From: JAAUTS01 sp034440395
GTDB taxonomy: Bacteria > Verrucomicrobiota > Verrucomicrobiia > Methylacidiphilales > JAAUTS01
Direction: 5' to 3'
Assembly (NCBI GenBank): GCA_034440395.1
Contig: JAWXBW010000047.1
Location: 26,753 to 90,752, forward strand
DNA length: 64,000 bases
Shown: piece by piece, positions 54,161 to 63,128 of the stretch
Layout of the letters: each line of letters opens with the position of its first letter
Numbering within the stretch: position 1 is the first letter of the stretch
Made by a program: the position numbers and the translations under genes
The notes under the pieces: generated by a model
Database searches by the model: none
Seen by the model: the letters and a program-made list of their open reading frames with translations, nothing else
Told to the model about the DNA's origin: nothing

Positions 54161-54919
54161 ATGTTAGCAAAACGTGTTATTCCTTGCCTTGATGTCGATG
54201 GAGGTCGTGTGGTCAAAGGAGTTAAATTTGTCGAGATACGCGACGCTGGCGACCCCGTCGAAGCCGCCCTAGCTTATAACCAACAAGGTGCGGATGAGCT
54301 GGTATTTCTCGACATCACCGCTTCCAGCCAAGGGCGCGCCACGATGCACGAAGTAGTCAGGCGCACAGCGGAGCAAGTGTTTATGCCCTTAACGGTGGGC
54401 GGGGGTATTCGAGAAATTGCTGACATACGACTCATGCTGCAAGCAGGTGCGGACAAGGTGAGCATGAATACGGCGGCCTTACAGCGTCCAGAGTTTATTA
54501 AGGAAGGAGCTGAAGCCTTCGGGAGTCAATGTATTGTCCTAGCAATTGATGCGAAACGTAAGCCCAGCGGCGGCTGGGAAGTGTTCACCCACGGCGGTCG
54601 GAAGCCAACGGGGCGCGATGCGGTGGAGTGGGCGACTCAGGCGGAGGGTTTGGGGGCGGGTGAGATTTTACTAACTAGCATGGACGCAGACGGCACGCAG
54701 GCGGGTTATGATGTGGAATTAACTCGCACGATTTCTCAAGCCCTCCGCATCCCCGTCATCGCCAGTGGTGGTGCGGGTAAGATGGAGGATTTTCTGGACG
54801 TCCTAGAACGCGGTCAGGCCAGTGCGGTGCTGGCGGCTAGCTTATTCCACTTCGGGCAAATGACCATTCCTCAAGTCAAAGCCTACCTGAAAAGCCAAGG
54901 CGTTCCTGTTAGATTATAA
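54161..54919 (+). CDS. hisF: Imidazole glycerol phosphate synthase cyclase subunit
   Basis: HisF, the cyclase half of the HisFH enzyme that makes imidazole-glycerol phosphate and AICAR in histidine synthesis. The 252-residue TIM barrel from the ATG at 54161 has the catalytic Asp11 (IPCLDVDGGRVVKG) and Asp130 (VLAIDAKR) at their standard numbers, which fixes the start over the in-frame codon at 54140. Phosphate-binding loops are VGGGIR and ASGGAG. No other his gene is adjacent, so the pathway is dispersed. Confidence 0.96.
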   Translation: MLAKRVIPCLDVDGGRVVKGVKFVEIRDAGDPVEAALAYNQQGADELVFLDITASSQGRATMHEVVRRTAEQVFMPLTVGGGIREIADIRLMLQAGADKVSMNTAALQRPEFIKEGAEAFGSQCIVLAIDAKRKPSGGWEVFTHGGRKPTGRDAVEWATQAEGLGAGEILLTSMDADGTQAGYDVELTRTISQALRIPVIASGGAGKMEDFLDVLERGQASAVLAASLFHFGQMTIPQVKAYLKSQGVPVRL

Positions 54920-54967
54920 AACCCTCTCCTTACGTTTTCCTCAAAAACAGCCAACCCAAAAAATCCC

Positions 54968-55177
54968 ATGGAAAAAAGAATAAATAACCCCCTTAAAAAA
55001 AGCTACGAGCCAGCCTTTAAACAAGCTGCTGTGGCACGCACTTTATTACCCAGAGCGAACCTTAAAGTAATCGCAAAAGAATTAGGCATCCCCGCAATCA
55101 CCTTACGCCGCTGGCGGGATCTAAGTGCGGGAAAATCCCGTGCTCAGCCCGATTCCAGCGATTGCCAAAACCCATAG
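54968..55177 (+). CDS. Small HTH protein resembling a transposase N-terminus
   Basis: 69 residues with one helix-turn-helix of the IS3 OrfA/transposase type: FKQAAVARTLLP, then LKVIAKELGIPAITLRRWRDL (about 34-54). No inverted repeats or OrfB lie nearby, so it is either an isolated remnant or a domesticated small regulator. It sits between hisF and trpE, 22 bases before trpE, which raises the chance of a regulatory use. Confidence 0.5.
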   Translation: MEKRINNPLKKSYEPAFKQAAVARTLLPRANLKVIAKELGIPAITLRRWRDLSAGKSRAQPDSSDCQNP

Positions 55178-55198
55178 ACTACGTTACGTTTACTCCTT

Positions 55199-56677
55199 AT
55201 GGTTTTCCCTTCCAAAGACATTTTTTGTGAGTTAGCCCGGCAGGGGAACTTGATACCCGTTTACCGCGAAATCATCGCTGACCTAGAAACACCCATGTCG
55301 GCCTACCTTAAGCTCGACACAGGTCGCCACACCTTCCTTTTAGAGTCGGCCGAAAAGGGTCAACGCTTCAGCCGTTACTCCTTCGTCGGAGCTGACCCGA
55401 GCACTATCTTTAGCACTAGTAATGGACATGTTCGCATCGAGGAAAACGGCCAAGTGCGCGAGTATGAAAGTCACACTGACCCTCTGGAAGAACTTCGCCT
55501 ACTCATGGCCCGCTACCGCCCCATCACCTTTGGCGAACTCCCTATTTTCTACGGCGGCGCCGTCGGTTACCTCACCTACGAAAGCGTGCGTTACTTCGAG
55601 CCTAAGGTGCCTATGGCTAAGAAAGATGACCTGAATCTGCCCGACGCTTACTTCATTGTCAGTGATTCTCTTCTTATCTTTGATCACTCCACCCGCCGGA
55701 TTAAAATTTTAGTCAATGCCCATGTCCTCGACGATCCCGGAGCCACCTTTGACTTAGCCGTTAAAAAAATAGACGAGCTCGAAAATCGCCTCCGCCGCCC
55801 CATCTCCCACAGCGTACTCGAAGTCAACCGCGAGCTAGAGCCCTGCGTCTCCCAGCCAAACATGACCAAGGATGAATACGTGCAGATGACCTCTCGCATG
55901 CAAGAATACATCCACGCTGGCGACATCTTCCAAGTCGTCCCCTCCCAACGCTTCAGCGTCCCCTTTGATCGAGACCCCATCGACCTTTATCGCAGCCTCC
56001 GTTACATTAACCCATCCCCCTACATGTTCTGTCTTAAACTCGGAGACGTCGCTCTCGTCGGCTCCTCTCCTGAGACTCATGTCCGCTGCGAGAACGGGCG
56101 CGTCGAGATTCACCCCATCGCCGGCACCCGCCCCCGCCGCGCCTTACCCGATGAAGACGAGGCCATGGAAAAAGAACTCTTAGCTGACCCTAAAGAACGC
56201 GCCGAACACGTCATGTTGGTCGATCTTGCTCGTAACGATGTAGGCCGCGTCTGCCGCTTTGATTCCGTCCGCGTAACGGATTTCATGAAGATCGAACGCT
56301 ACTCTCACGTCATGCACATTGTCTCCCATGTAGAAGGTCAACTTGATCCTCAATACTCTGTCTATGACGTCATGCGCGCCACCTTCCCTGCCGGCACCGT
56401 CTCTGGCTCCCCGAAAGTGCGCGCCATGCAAATCATCGCCGAGCTAGAACCAACCCGCAGAGGCACCTACTCCGGCGCTGTCGGCTACTTTGGCTTCTCG
56501 GGTAATTTAGATTCCTGCATCGCTATCCGCACCGTCCTCATTAAAGATGGCCTAGCCCACGTCCAAGCAGGCGGAGGCTTAGTCGCCGACTCTACCCCTC
56601 TGGGAGAATACGAGGAAAGCGTGAATAAAGCTAAAGCCTCTCTAAAGGCCATAGCCCTAGCTAAATCATTTAAATAA
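55199..56677 (+). CDS. trpE: Anthranilate synthase component I
   Basis: TrpE makes anthranilate from chorismate with ammonia supplied by TrpG, the first committed step of tryptophan synthesis. 492 residues. The N-terminal tryptophan-sensing motif LLESAEKG (about 49), the catalytic IAGTRPRRALPDED, ERAEHVMLVDLARNDVG and GTVSGSPKVRAMQII are clear. trpG follows after 9 bases. No trp leader peptide or attenuator is seen before it. Confidence 0.96.
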   Translation: MVFPSKDIFCELARQGNLIPVYREIIADLETPMSAYLKLDTGRHTFLLESAEKGQRFSRYSFVGADPSTIFSTSNGHVRIEENGQVREYESHTDPLEELRLLMARYRPITFGELPIFYGGAVGYLTYESVRYFEPKVPMAKKDDLNLPDAYFIVSDSLLIFDHSTRRIKILVNAHVLDDPGATFDLAVKKIDELENRLRRPISHSVLEVNRELEPCVSQPNMTKDEYVQMTSRMQEYIHAGDIFQVVPSQRFSVPFDRDPIDLYRSLRYINPSPYMFCLKLGDVALVGSSPETHVRCENGRVEIHPIAGTRPRRALPDEDEAMEKELLADPKERAEHVMLVDLARNDVGRVCRFDSVRVTDFMKIERYSHVMHIVSHVEGQLDPQYSVYDVMRATFPAGTVSGSPKVRAMQIIAELEPTRRGTYSGAVGYFGFSGNLDSCIAIRTVLIKDGLAHVQAGGGLVADSTPLGEYEESVNKAKASLKAIALAKSFK

Positions 56678-56686
56678 AGGCTCCCC

Positions 56687-57250
56687 ATGATCCTCATTAT
56701 TGATAACTACGATTCCTTCACCTACAATCTCGTCCAATACTTCGGTGAGCTTCACGCTAAGCCTCTCGTCAAACGTAACGACCAAATTACCCTTGATGAA
56801 ATTGCCGCCTTAAAGCCCGATCGCATCGTCATCTCTCCCGGTCCTGGCACTCCACTAGACGCCGGTATCTCCAACGCTGTGATCGAAACCTTCGGCCCCA
56901 CTGTCCCCTTATTAGGCGTTTGCTTAGGCCACCAATGCATCAGCCATGTTTACGGCGCCAGCGTCGTCCGAGCACCCCGCCTGATGCATGGTAAAACCTC
57001 CCCCATTGAGCACAACAATCAAGGCGTCTTTGCTCACTTATCGCAATCTTTTGAAGCCACCCGCTACCATTCTTTAATTGTTAAAAAAGATACTATTCCA
57101 GAATGTTTAGTCATAACCGCTTGGACGAAAGAAGACGAAATCATGGGCGTGAGCCATAAAGTTCACCCCATCCACGGCGTGCAGTTCCATCCAGAATCCA
57201 TCCTTACCCGTGAAGGTAAAAGCCTTCTCCAAAATTTTCTCAACCTCTAG
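56687..57250 (+). CDS. trpG: Anthranilate synthase component II (glutamine amidotransferase)
   Basis: 187-residue class I amidotransferase that releases ammonia from glutamine for TrpE. The oxyanion strand and nucleophile (LLGVCLGHQCI, Cys about 82) and the His-Glu pair (VQFHPESIL) are intact. It may also serve folate synthesis as PabA, a frequent dual use. Next gene begins 5 bases downstream. Confidence 0.95.
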   Translation: MILIIDNYDSFTYNLVQYFGELHAKPLVKRNDQITLDEIAALKPDRIVISPGPGTPLDAGISNAVIETFGPTVPLLGVCLGHQCISHVYGASVVRAPRLMHGKTSPIEHNNQGVFAHLSQSFEATRYHSLIVKKDTIPECLVITAWTKEDEIMGVSHKVHPIHGVQFHPESILTREGKSLLQNFLNL

Positions 57251-57255
57251 TTACT

Positions 57256-58008
57256 ATGAAATTTTTCCTAAGCCTTCTCCTACTCATGACACTTAGCCTA
57301 ACTTGGGCTCAAGACAAAACCCCCGTTGCCACTGGTAAGCAAACAGGAGACATGATTTTTCTCCGCGACTACGGCACTGACGATACGGGCTACTTAGTTG
57401 TGCCAGAAAAACAACCCAGTGCCGGCATCGTCATGCTCCCAGATCGTTACGGTATAACTCCAAAGGTCAAAGAATTCTGTGCCGAACTAGCTCGTGAAGG
57501 TTATCTTGTCCTCTGTCTAGACATTTACAACGGCCGGACCGCTAAGACTGAAATAGAAGCCGAACAAATGGCGGCCATGTTATTTGAAAAAAACATTAGG
57601 AAAACCCTTCGCACTGGACTTAAATTTTTTGAAGCCAGTCCACGTTTCCAAATGGAAAAAAAAGTCGTTATTGCTTGGGGAGCGACTGATCAGCTAGCCG
57701 TAAGATGCGCCGCCAATGAAAAAGACCTTTATGGCCTCGTTCTTATCTACCCCTCCCATGCGCCTGAGCAAGAACAGATGCTGGATTTAAAAACCTCCCT
57801 CTACATCCAAATCCCTGAAGATTCCCCTAACATCACAAGCTTCCGAGCCTTAGAACCCGAATTAACCAATCGTCTGCGTAAAAATTTCGAACTAAAAATC
57901 CTTCCGCGCGACTCGGGAGAAACCATCGCCACCACAGCCCTCCACACATTCATCCAGCAAATACTGATCCAGCCGAAGACCGACACCCTCCTCGAAAAAA
58001 TATTCTGA
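57256..58008 (+). CDS. Secreted dienelactone-hydrolase-like protein lacking nucleophile
   Basis: 250-residue alpha/beta-hydrolase relative with a signal peptide (MKFFLSLLLLMTLSLTWAQ). VVPEKQPSAGIVMLPDRYGI and GYLVLCLDIYNGRT resemble dienelactone hydrolases. The nucleophile elbow, normally Gly-x-Cys/Ser-x-Gly, reads AWGATDQ and has neither Cys nor Ser. The catalytic His region (TTALHTFIQQIL) remains plausible. So it is likely not a hydrolase in the usual sense. It follows trpG by 5 bases although it has no obvious link to tryptophan. Confidence 0.7.
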   Translation: MKFFLSLLLLMTLSLTWAQDKTPVATGKQTGDMIFLRDYGTDDTGYLVVPEKQPSAGIVMLPDRYGITPKVKEFCAELAREGYLVLCLDIYNGRTAKTEIEAEQMAAMLFEKNIRKTLRTGLKFFEASPRFQMEKKVVIAWGATDQLAVRCAANEKDLYGLVLIYPSHAPEQEQMLDLKTSLYIQIPEDSPNITSFRALEPELTNRLRKNFELKILPRDSGETIATTALHTFIQQILIQPKTDTLLEKIF

Positions 58009-58038
58009 AATAGGTTCTATGTGACCTATATGCCTGCC

Positions 58039-59541
58039 CTACCCCTTAATAAGTTCCGCTAAAGTCTGGGAGGGATTATCTCCCAAGGTCGTCAGTTCCA
58101 GCCGCTCAAGGGACTCGTGCTGGAGATCTACTTCATAAAGCCCAAAGCGGGCGGCGTAGGATCCCCACTCATAATTATCGGTTAGTGACCAATAAAAATA
58201 ACCGATCAAAGGATAGCCCTCTTTTGTTAATTTAATAACTTCAGGGATATGTAGGCGTAAAAAATCACTGCGAGTTAAGCCGTCTCGTCTCCAAGGCTTT
58301 TCCTTAAAATGAGAGCGCAGGTGTGCCATGCCATTTTCAGCAATCACGAGGGGCAGTCCTGCATAGGCTTCTGAATAGTGCGTGACAAAAAAATGCAGAC
58401 CCTGCGGCAACATCCGCCAATCCCAAGTCTTGGCCGTTAGATGATTAACCATCCACGCATGAATACTTCGCTGTGGGGTTCCCCACTCTTCCCATTGCGG
58501 CCATCGAAAGCTATGCCCAGCGAAAGGGTCATAATAGTCAAAGGCTATATAATCCATGCATTTCCCTTCGGGACTTTCGTAAATTACTTTTAAAAGTTCC
58601 TTAAACCCCATGTCGCGAATAACTAGTGGTCCAACGATATACTGGATGCCCTTAACTAAAATTCCTAACCAATAAGCAGGCCCACGTCTAAAAGGTAAGT
58701 CGGCCTGTCGAAAATTTTCTCGGTAGGTCTGGCATCGATCGTAAAGCCAATCTGGGACATCCTCTCTCGCAACCCCTTTTTCTGGTGCCAGCATAATATC
58801 CATTAATGCTTGATCTAACCAATACAAGTCACTGGTGTAATTATTAAAGGTAACCATCGGTTGACCTAGCTCTAGATTTTGTTCATACAATTCATGAAGT
58901 AGGCGATATGCTCGAACATGAGCTGTCAGTAAATGCTGAAGAGCCTGACGGGCTTTTCCCAGTCGAAAGGGGTAGTGGGTTGGGAAGGTTCCCATTAAAT
59001 AGGTGGCCGTTACGAGCATGTTCGGCTCGTTAATGGTAATAAACCAGCGCAGCGGCTTTTCTCCAGCCTTTAGCAAGAAACTGTTCAAGGCAGGAACAAC
59101 CTTGGTTACGTATTTTAGGAAAAGATTAATCGTCTCAGGCTTTAACCAAGCGTCGGGTCCTAACCAATGTGGAGTGGTAAAATGGTGTAACGTAATTAAA
59201 GGCTCTAATCCATGTTGCCGTGCGCAGAGAAGTATTTTCCCATAATGATTAATAGCTTCTTCATCAAAATCAGGTTCTTCAGTAGAGTCAGAACAGATAC
59301 TGGGCTGAACACGGCTCCATGCTATACCAAGCCGAAAAGAATTAAGACCCATAGCTTGGCAGCGCTGGAAATCTTCTTCGTATCGGTTCCAAAAATCAAT
59401 GGAGCGGCCGGACGTCTCGACCTTACCGTCACGCTCCCATTCATACCAGTTGTTTAGAGGATTCCCTGTTTGATTAAAACCACCCTCGTGCTGATAACCT
59501 GAGGTAGATACTCCCCAAAAAAATGGTGACGACTGGGACAT
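58039..59541 (-). CDS. Glycoside hydrolase family 1 protein, possibly lipid-acting
   Basis: 500-residue GH1 barrel. The acid/base Glu172 (TINEPN) and nucleophile Glu402 (VIAENG) are both present. So are the N-terminal FFWGVSTSGYQHEGG and the C-terminal YFYWSLTDNYEWGS, so it is probably active. A hydrophobic stretch at about 290-308 (YWLGILVKGIQYIVGPLVI) is unusual for a soluble beta-glucosidase. It ends an operon 8 bases after an MGDG-synthase-like glycosyltransferase. Known: the plant GH1 enzyme SFR2 transfers galactose between galactolipids. Action on a glycolipid is therefore plausible but inferred; a plain beta-glycosidase is the alternative. Confidence 0.88.
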   Translation of the reverse strand: MSQSSPFFWGVSTSGYQHEGGFNQTGNPLNNWYEWERDGKVETSGRSIDFWNRYEEDFQRCQAMGLNSFRLGIAWSRVQPSICSDSTEEPDFDEEAINHYGKILLCARQHGLEPLITLHHFTTPHWLGPDAWLKPETINLFLKYVTKVVPALNSFLLKAGEKPLRWFITINEPNMLVTATYLMGTFPTHYPFRLGKARQALQHLLTAHVRAYRLLHELYEQNLELGQPMVTFNNYTSDLYWLDQALMDIMLAPEKGVAREDVPDWLYDRCQTYRENFRQADLPFRRGPAYWLGILVKGIQYIVGPLVIRDMGFKELLKVIYESPEGKCMDYIAFDYYDPFAGHSFRWPQWEEWGTPQRSIHAWMVNHLTAKTWDWRMLPQGLHFFVTHYSEAYAGLPLVIAENGMAHLRSHFKEKPWRRDGLTRSDFLRLHIPEVIKLTKEGYPLIGYFYWSLTDNYEWGSYAARFGLYEVDLQHESLERLELTTLGDNPSQTLAELIKG

Positions 59542-59549
59542 GATGAGTC

Positions 59550-60764
59550 TTAAACCTTGAGGTTATTCTTAGCCATAGATAATTGTTCCGATTTAGCCAC
59601 AGTGTGAGGCTCACGATCCATTTCCATCAATAATGTTTGCACGACATACGCCGCAGCATCGGGGCGGGCAAGCTCTAAGGCACAAGCGCGCATACGGGCG
59701 AGCCGTCCAGGGTTTTTAAATAAGAGATCTATCTTATAAGCTAAAGTGGTAAATTCATTACACTTAATAGCCACACCTTTTTCTAAGAGGTGATCACTGT
59801 TCCGTTCTTCTTGTCCAGGGATGGGAGACAGAATAGCCATGGGAACACCCTTAGTTAAAAGTTCGGCCGTGGTCAGTCCTCCAGGTTTTCCAATATAAAG
59901 ATCAGCCATGGTCATCCACTCATCCATCTCTGTGGTGTAGCCGAGGACATGAACGGAAAGATGCGGCGGGTAATTCGTGCCTGAGAGTTCACGAATTTTA
60001 ACCTGCAACTCCTCATTCTTACCGCAAATAACAATAATTTGAGCTGGAGTTTCTAAGTGCCGAAGAACCTGCACGGCAGTCTCAGCGGGCCCGACTCCTA
60101 AGGCTCCAGCACTAAGAAGCAAGATGGGTAGGTCTGCGCGGAGCTTATGTTTACGACATAATTCTCCCTTATTTTTTTGTTGAGAAAAAATCTCATGCAC
60201 GGGAATGCCTGAAACAGAAATACGATCTTGGGGTAACCCTAGCATGGTTAAATGAACCTTCGTTTCTTCCAACGCCACGAAGTAATGGTGAAATGTTTTA
60301 GATAACCACATGGCATGAAAATCAAAGTCAGTTACCACGATCGAGAGTTTAGCCTCAATATCTCCTTTAGCGATTAGGTGAGAAATAATTTCAGCCGGCA
60401 AGAAGTGTGTGCAGATGGTCATGTCAGGTCTGAGCTCCTTTATCATGCGGACAAGGGGACCTGTATTCATCCGATCCAACAGCAAGCGCATTCGATCCGT
60501 TTTCCACGGCTCATCACTGTTTTCATACCACCAACCGAGAAAGGTTGGCGCATCTTGGATTAACTTGGTGTAGAGCTTTGAGTAAAAATCACGAAAAAGT
60601 TTATTGGTATAATCGAGTGCATCCACATGAGCCACCTCAACGATGGAGGGATTCCTGTGAGCAGCATTTTCTAAAGCTTCCGCTGCCTTTAAGTGGCCAG
60701 TGCCTGCACTGGCGGATAAAATCAGGACACGATAGCCTTTGCCTAACGATGGTTGTTCAGTCAT
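59550..60764 (-). CDS. MGDG-synthase-like glycosyltransferase (GT28)
   Basis: 404-residue glycosyltransferase similar to MGDG synthases and the diglucosyl-diacylglycerol enzyme UgtP. N-terminal VLILSASAGTGHLKAAEAL and WWYENSDEPWK are the acceptor side; LLLSAGALGVGPAE and IGKPGGLTTAELLTKGVPM form the nucleotide-sugar site. The ATG at 60764 is favoured; an upstream start adds 16 residues that do not fit the family. It lies between a ketosynthase gene and the GH1 gene in one operon, suggesting that it glycosylates a lipid made or modified here. Confidence 0.88.
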   Translation of the reverse strand: MTEQPSLGKGYRVLILSASAGTGHLKAAEALENAAHRNPSIVEVAHVDALDYTNKLFRDFYSKLYTKLIQDAPTFLGWWYENSDEPWKTDRMRLLLDRMNTGPLVRMIKELRPDMTICTHFLPAEIISHLIAKGDIEAKLSIVVTDFDFHAMWLSKTFHHYFVALEETKVHLTMLGLPQDRISVSGIPVHEIFSQQKNKGELCRKHKLRADLPILLLSAGALGVGPAETAVQVLRHLETPAQIIVICGKNEELQVKIRELSGTNYPPHLSVHVLGYTTEMDEWMTMADLYIGKPGGLTTAELLTKGVPMAILSPIPGQEERNSDHLLEKGVAIKCNEFTTLAYKIDLLFKNPGRLARMRACALELARPDAAAYVVQTLLMEMDREPHTVAKSEQLSMAKNNLKV

Positions 60765-60833
60765 AACGAATATTCCTGAAGCAGAGCGTAGGCCGCCATT
60801 AGTAAATGTCAAAGGCGGCTCACAGGGCAGAAA

Positions 60834-62066
60834 TCATAGTTTGGAAATCAGGAGACACGCATTTTGTCCACCAAAGCCAAAGGAGTTTTTTAAGATAGTG
60901 CGCAACTCTCCACGCTCTTGCCCAAGACGCGCGTAGTTTAAGTCGAGGCTTGGCTCAGGAGTTTTTAAATTTAGAGAATTAACGACAACGTTTTGTTGTA
61001 GCATCTCTACACATGCCACGGTTTCCAGAGCCCCTGCCGCCATTGAGCAATGACCAAAATAGGGCTTCAACGAACTAATCAAGATGCGCTCACTTTCTTG
61101 ACCCAAGGCGTGACGCAGAGATACGGCTTCCGCCCGATCATTGGCTAGAGTGCCCGTTCCGTGTGCTTGTATATAATCTAGATCCTGCGCTGCGATTCTA
61201 GCCTGTGCTAGACAGGTCTTGATGCAATGACTAGCTGCTAAGCCCTCTGGATCTGGATCGGTTAACCGGTAGGCATCTGTCGTTGTTGTAGCAGCAAGAA
61301 TTTCCGCTAAAGGCTGAACTCCTCGCCGCTGAGCTTGAGCCAGGGTTTCCATGACGATAAACCCTGCGCCCTCGCCAATAACAAAACCTGAGCGATGAAG
61401 ATCGAAGGGGCGGCAAGCTTGTTCTGCTTGTGCTTCAAAGCCTGTCGCTAAGGCACCTAGTTTATGATAACCCAAGATGCCCGCTTCATGCAGGCGAGTG
61501 TCCGAGCCGCCGACTAAACACGTGTCACAACGACCGTGCTTCAAATCATGAAAGGCCCGCCCAATAGCTTGAGTAGAAGCGGCGCAGGCCGCTAAATGGC
61601 TGAAGACACCGTTACTCGGTTGGAAAAAATTGCGCAAGACGCCTTCCCCATAGCCGCATTGTGTTCTTTCCTGAAAGTCTTTACCTAGCGGCGTGTCGTG
61701 TAATAAAAAATCTGAAACTTCTTGAAAATCGTATGGGCCCCATCCAATGCTGACATGGATGCGCAGGCCATTTATGGTTGAAAAGCGGTGGTCCATTTGC
61801 GCTTCCTGCCACGCTTCATGGGCTGCTACTAAAGCCATGGCAGAACTGCGAGTTTGCAAAGGTTTTAGACCCGCGGGCAGAACCAACTCTTCGCCTAAAG
61901 ATGAACCGATGCGGCAGGGTAAAGCTTCCTGAAGATGAGGCTGAAAGCGGATGGCGGATCTGCCTTCTTTTAACCCTTCGCCTAAGGCCTTAACACCAAT
62001 ACCATAGCCTGAGATGGCTCCACGTCCCGTGATGACAATGCGCTGAGAATCTGTCAGAGAGGCCAT
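60834..62066 (-). CDS. Beta-ketoacyl-ACP synthase (FabF-like)
   Basis: 410-residue condensing enzyme. The catalytic triad is intact: Cys161 (AACAAST), His in IQAHGTGT and His in YFGHCSMAAGALE. It extends an ACP-bound acyl chain. The protein resembles FabF and the ketosynthases of type II secondary-lipid systems more than housekeeping FabB, judged from the variable N-terminal half; this is an impression. Its ATG overlaps the ACP stop by one base, so the two are coupled. Confidence 0.9.
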   Translation of the reverse strand: MASLTDSQRIVITGRGAISGYGIGVKALGEGLKEGRSAIRFQPHLQEALPCRIGSSLGEELVLPAGLKPLQTRSSAMALVAAHEAWQEAQMDHRFSTINGLRIHVSIGWGPYDFQEVSDFLLHDTPLGKDFQERTQCGYGEGVLRNFFQPSNGVFSHLAACAASTQAIGRAFHDLKHGRCDTCLVGGSDTRLHEAGILGYHKLGALATGFEAQAEQACRPFDLHRSGFVIGEGAGFIVMETLAQAQRRGVQPLAEILAATTTTDAYRLTDPDPEGLAASHCIKTCLAQARIAAQDLDYIQAHGTGTLANDRAEAVSLRHALGQESERILISSLKPYFGHCSMAAGALETVACVEMLQQNVVVNSLNLKTPEPSLDLNYARLGQERGELRTILKNSFGFGGQNACLLISKL

Positions 62067-62338
62067 CAAGCGTGGGGTGAGGTCTGCGCCTTCGTGAGGT
62101 AGTTTAAGACTTCTTGCACCGTAAGTTCCTGCACAGAGGAGCTGCGCGATTCGAATAAGTCACCTTCAGGAATTTGTAGATGGAACGTCTTTTCTAAACG
62201 GAAGGTGAGATCGACTAAGTCGAGGGATTCGGCACCGAGGTCTAGAACTAGACGATCCGTAAGCTTGACCTCGGCAGGACTTAAGCTGAGGGCTGCTGCG
62301 ACCTCGCGTTGTAGTAATTCAGTGGGAGTGAGGTTCAT
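62066..62338 (-). CDS. Acyl carrier protein
   Basis: 90-residue ACP. The phosphopantetheine serine is Ser38 in LGAESLDLVDL, with Glu where most ACPs have Asp before the serine. It differs clearly from a housekeeping AcpP, supporting a dedicated carrier. The ATG at 62338 gives the correct length; the upstream extension is not ACP-like. It sits between the ketoreductase and ketosynthase genes. Confidence 0.92.
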   Translation of the reverse strand: MNLTPTELLQREVAAALSLSPAEVKLTDRLVLDLGAESLDLVDLTFRLEKTFHLQIPEGDLFESRSSSVQELTVQEVLNYLTKAQTSPHA

Positions 62339-62396
62339 GATTGAACGGTTGGTAACAGGACATTGATAGCATAAAAAAGTTAGATACAAAATGTTT

Positions 62397-63128
62397 TCAC
62401 ATACTGGCGCCGCCGTCGATAGAGATGACTTGGCCAGTAATATAGGCGGCTGAATCTGAGCTGAGAAAGTAGGCGAGTGCGGCTACCTCCGACATGTCAC
62501 CCCAGCGGGCGAGAGGAATTTTTCCTAAGAGCTCTTGTTGCTGGGGTAAGGGCAGAGAGCGGATTATGGATGAGCCTAAAAAGCCTGGGGCGATGGCGTT
62601 AACCCGTATATTACGTGCAGCGTTTTCGCGGGCGAGTGCCTTGGTAAAGCTTTCAATTCCTCCCTTAGCTGCGGCGTAGGCTGCTTGACCACTCTGGGGG
62701 CGGCTTGCGGCAAGGGAGGAAATATTAAGAATGTTGCCGTGGCGTTGGGAGATCATGCTTGGTAAGGCAATGCGGCAGACTTCCATGGTGCCGAGGAGAT
62801 TGACGTTGATTATTTTTTGGAGATCGAGCGCAGAGAGAGAAGAGAGGTGAGCGTCGTGGGTATGGCCAATGTTATTAATCAGAATATCAATTGAGCCTAG
62901 TTGTTGCTGGACGTAAAGTAAGGCTGGGCCGATAGTCTCTGGCTTTTGGAAGTCAAGGGAGGCGGAAATTTTTACACTGGAAGGCGCAGGTTTTTGAAAG
63001 GTGAGACCAGCAACCTGCGCACCAGCGGCGGTGAAGGTTTCACAAAGAACCCTTCCTAATTCTCCGGCGCAGCCTGTGATGACAATGCGTGCGTCTTGAA
63101 AGTGGGTGTTAGTATGATTATTATTCAT
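62397..63128 (-). CDS. Short-chain dehydrogenase, FabG-like ketoreductase
   Basis: 243-residue SDR. The cofactor loop is VITGCAGELGRV (about 15), then NNIGH, the catalytic Ser in ISSLAAS and the YAAAK pair. VNAIAPGFLGSSI and GQVISIDGGASM complete the family. In the operon it would reduce beta-ketoacyl-ACP. Its start overlaps the upstream ketosynthase-like gene by 8 bases, so I chose 63128. Confidence 0.9.
   Translation of the reverse strand: MNNNHTNTHFQDARIVITGCAGELGRVLCETFTAAGAQVAGLTFQKPAPSSVKISASLDFQKPETIGPALLYVQQQLGSIDILINNIGHTHDAHLSSLSALDLQKIINVNLLGTMEVCRIALPSMISQRHGNILNISSLAASRPQSGQAAYAAAKGGIESFTKALARENAARNIRVNAIAPGFLGSSIIRSLPLPQQQELLGKIPLARWGDMSEVAALAYFLSSDSAAYITGQVISIDGGASM

Noticed and set aside
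58008..58031. Terminator between the convergent genes at 58 kb
   Set aside because: ATAGGT and ACCTAT form only a 6-bp stem without a T run.
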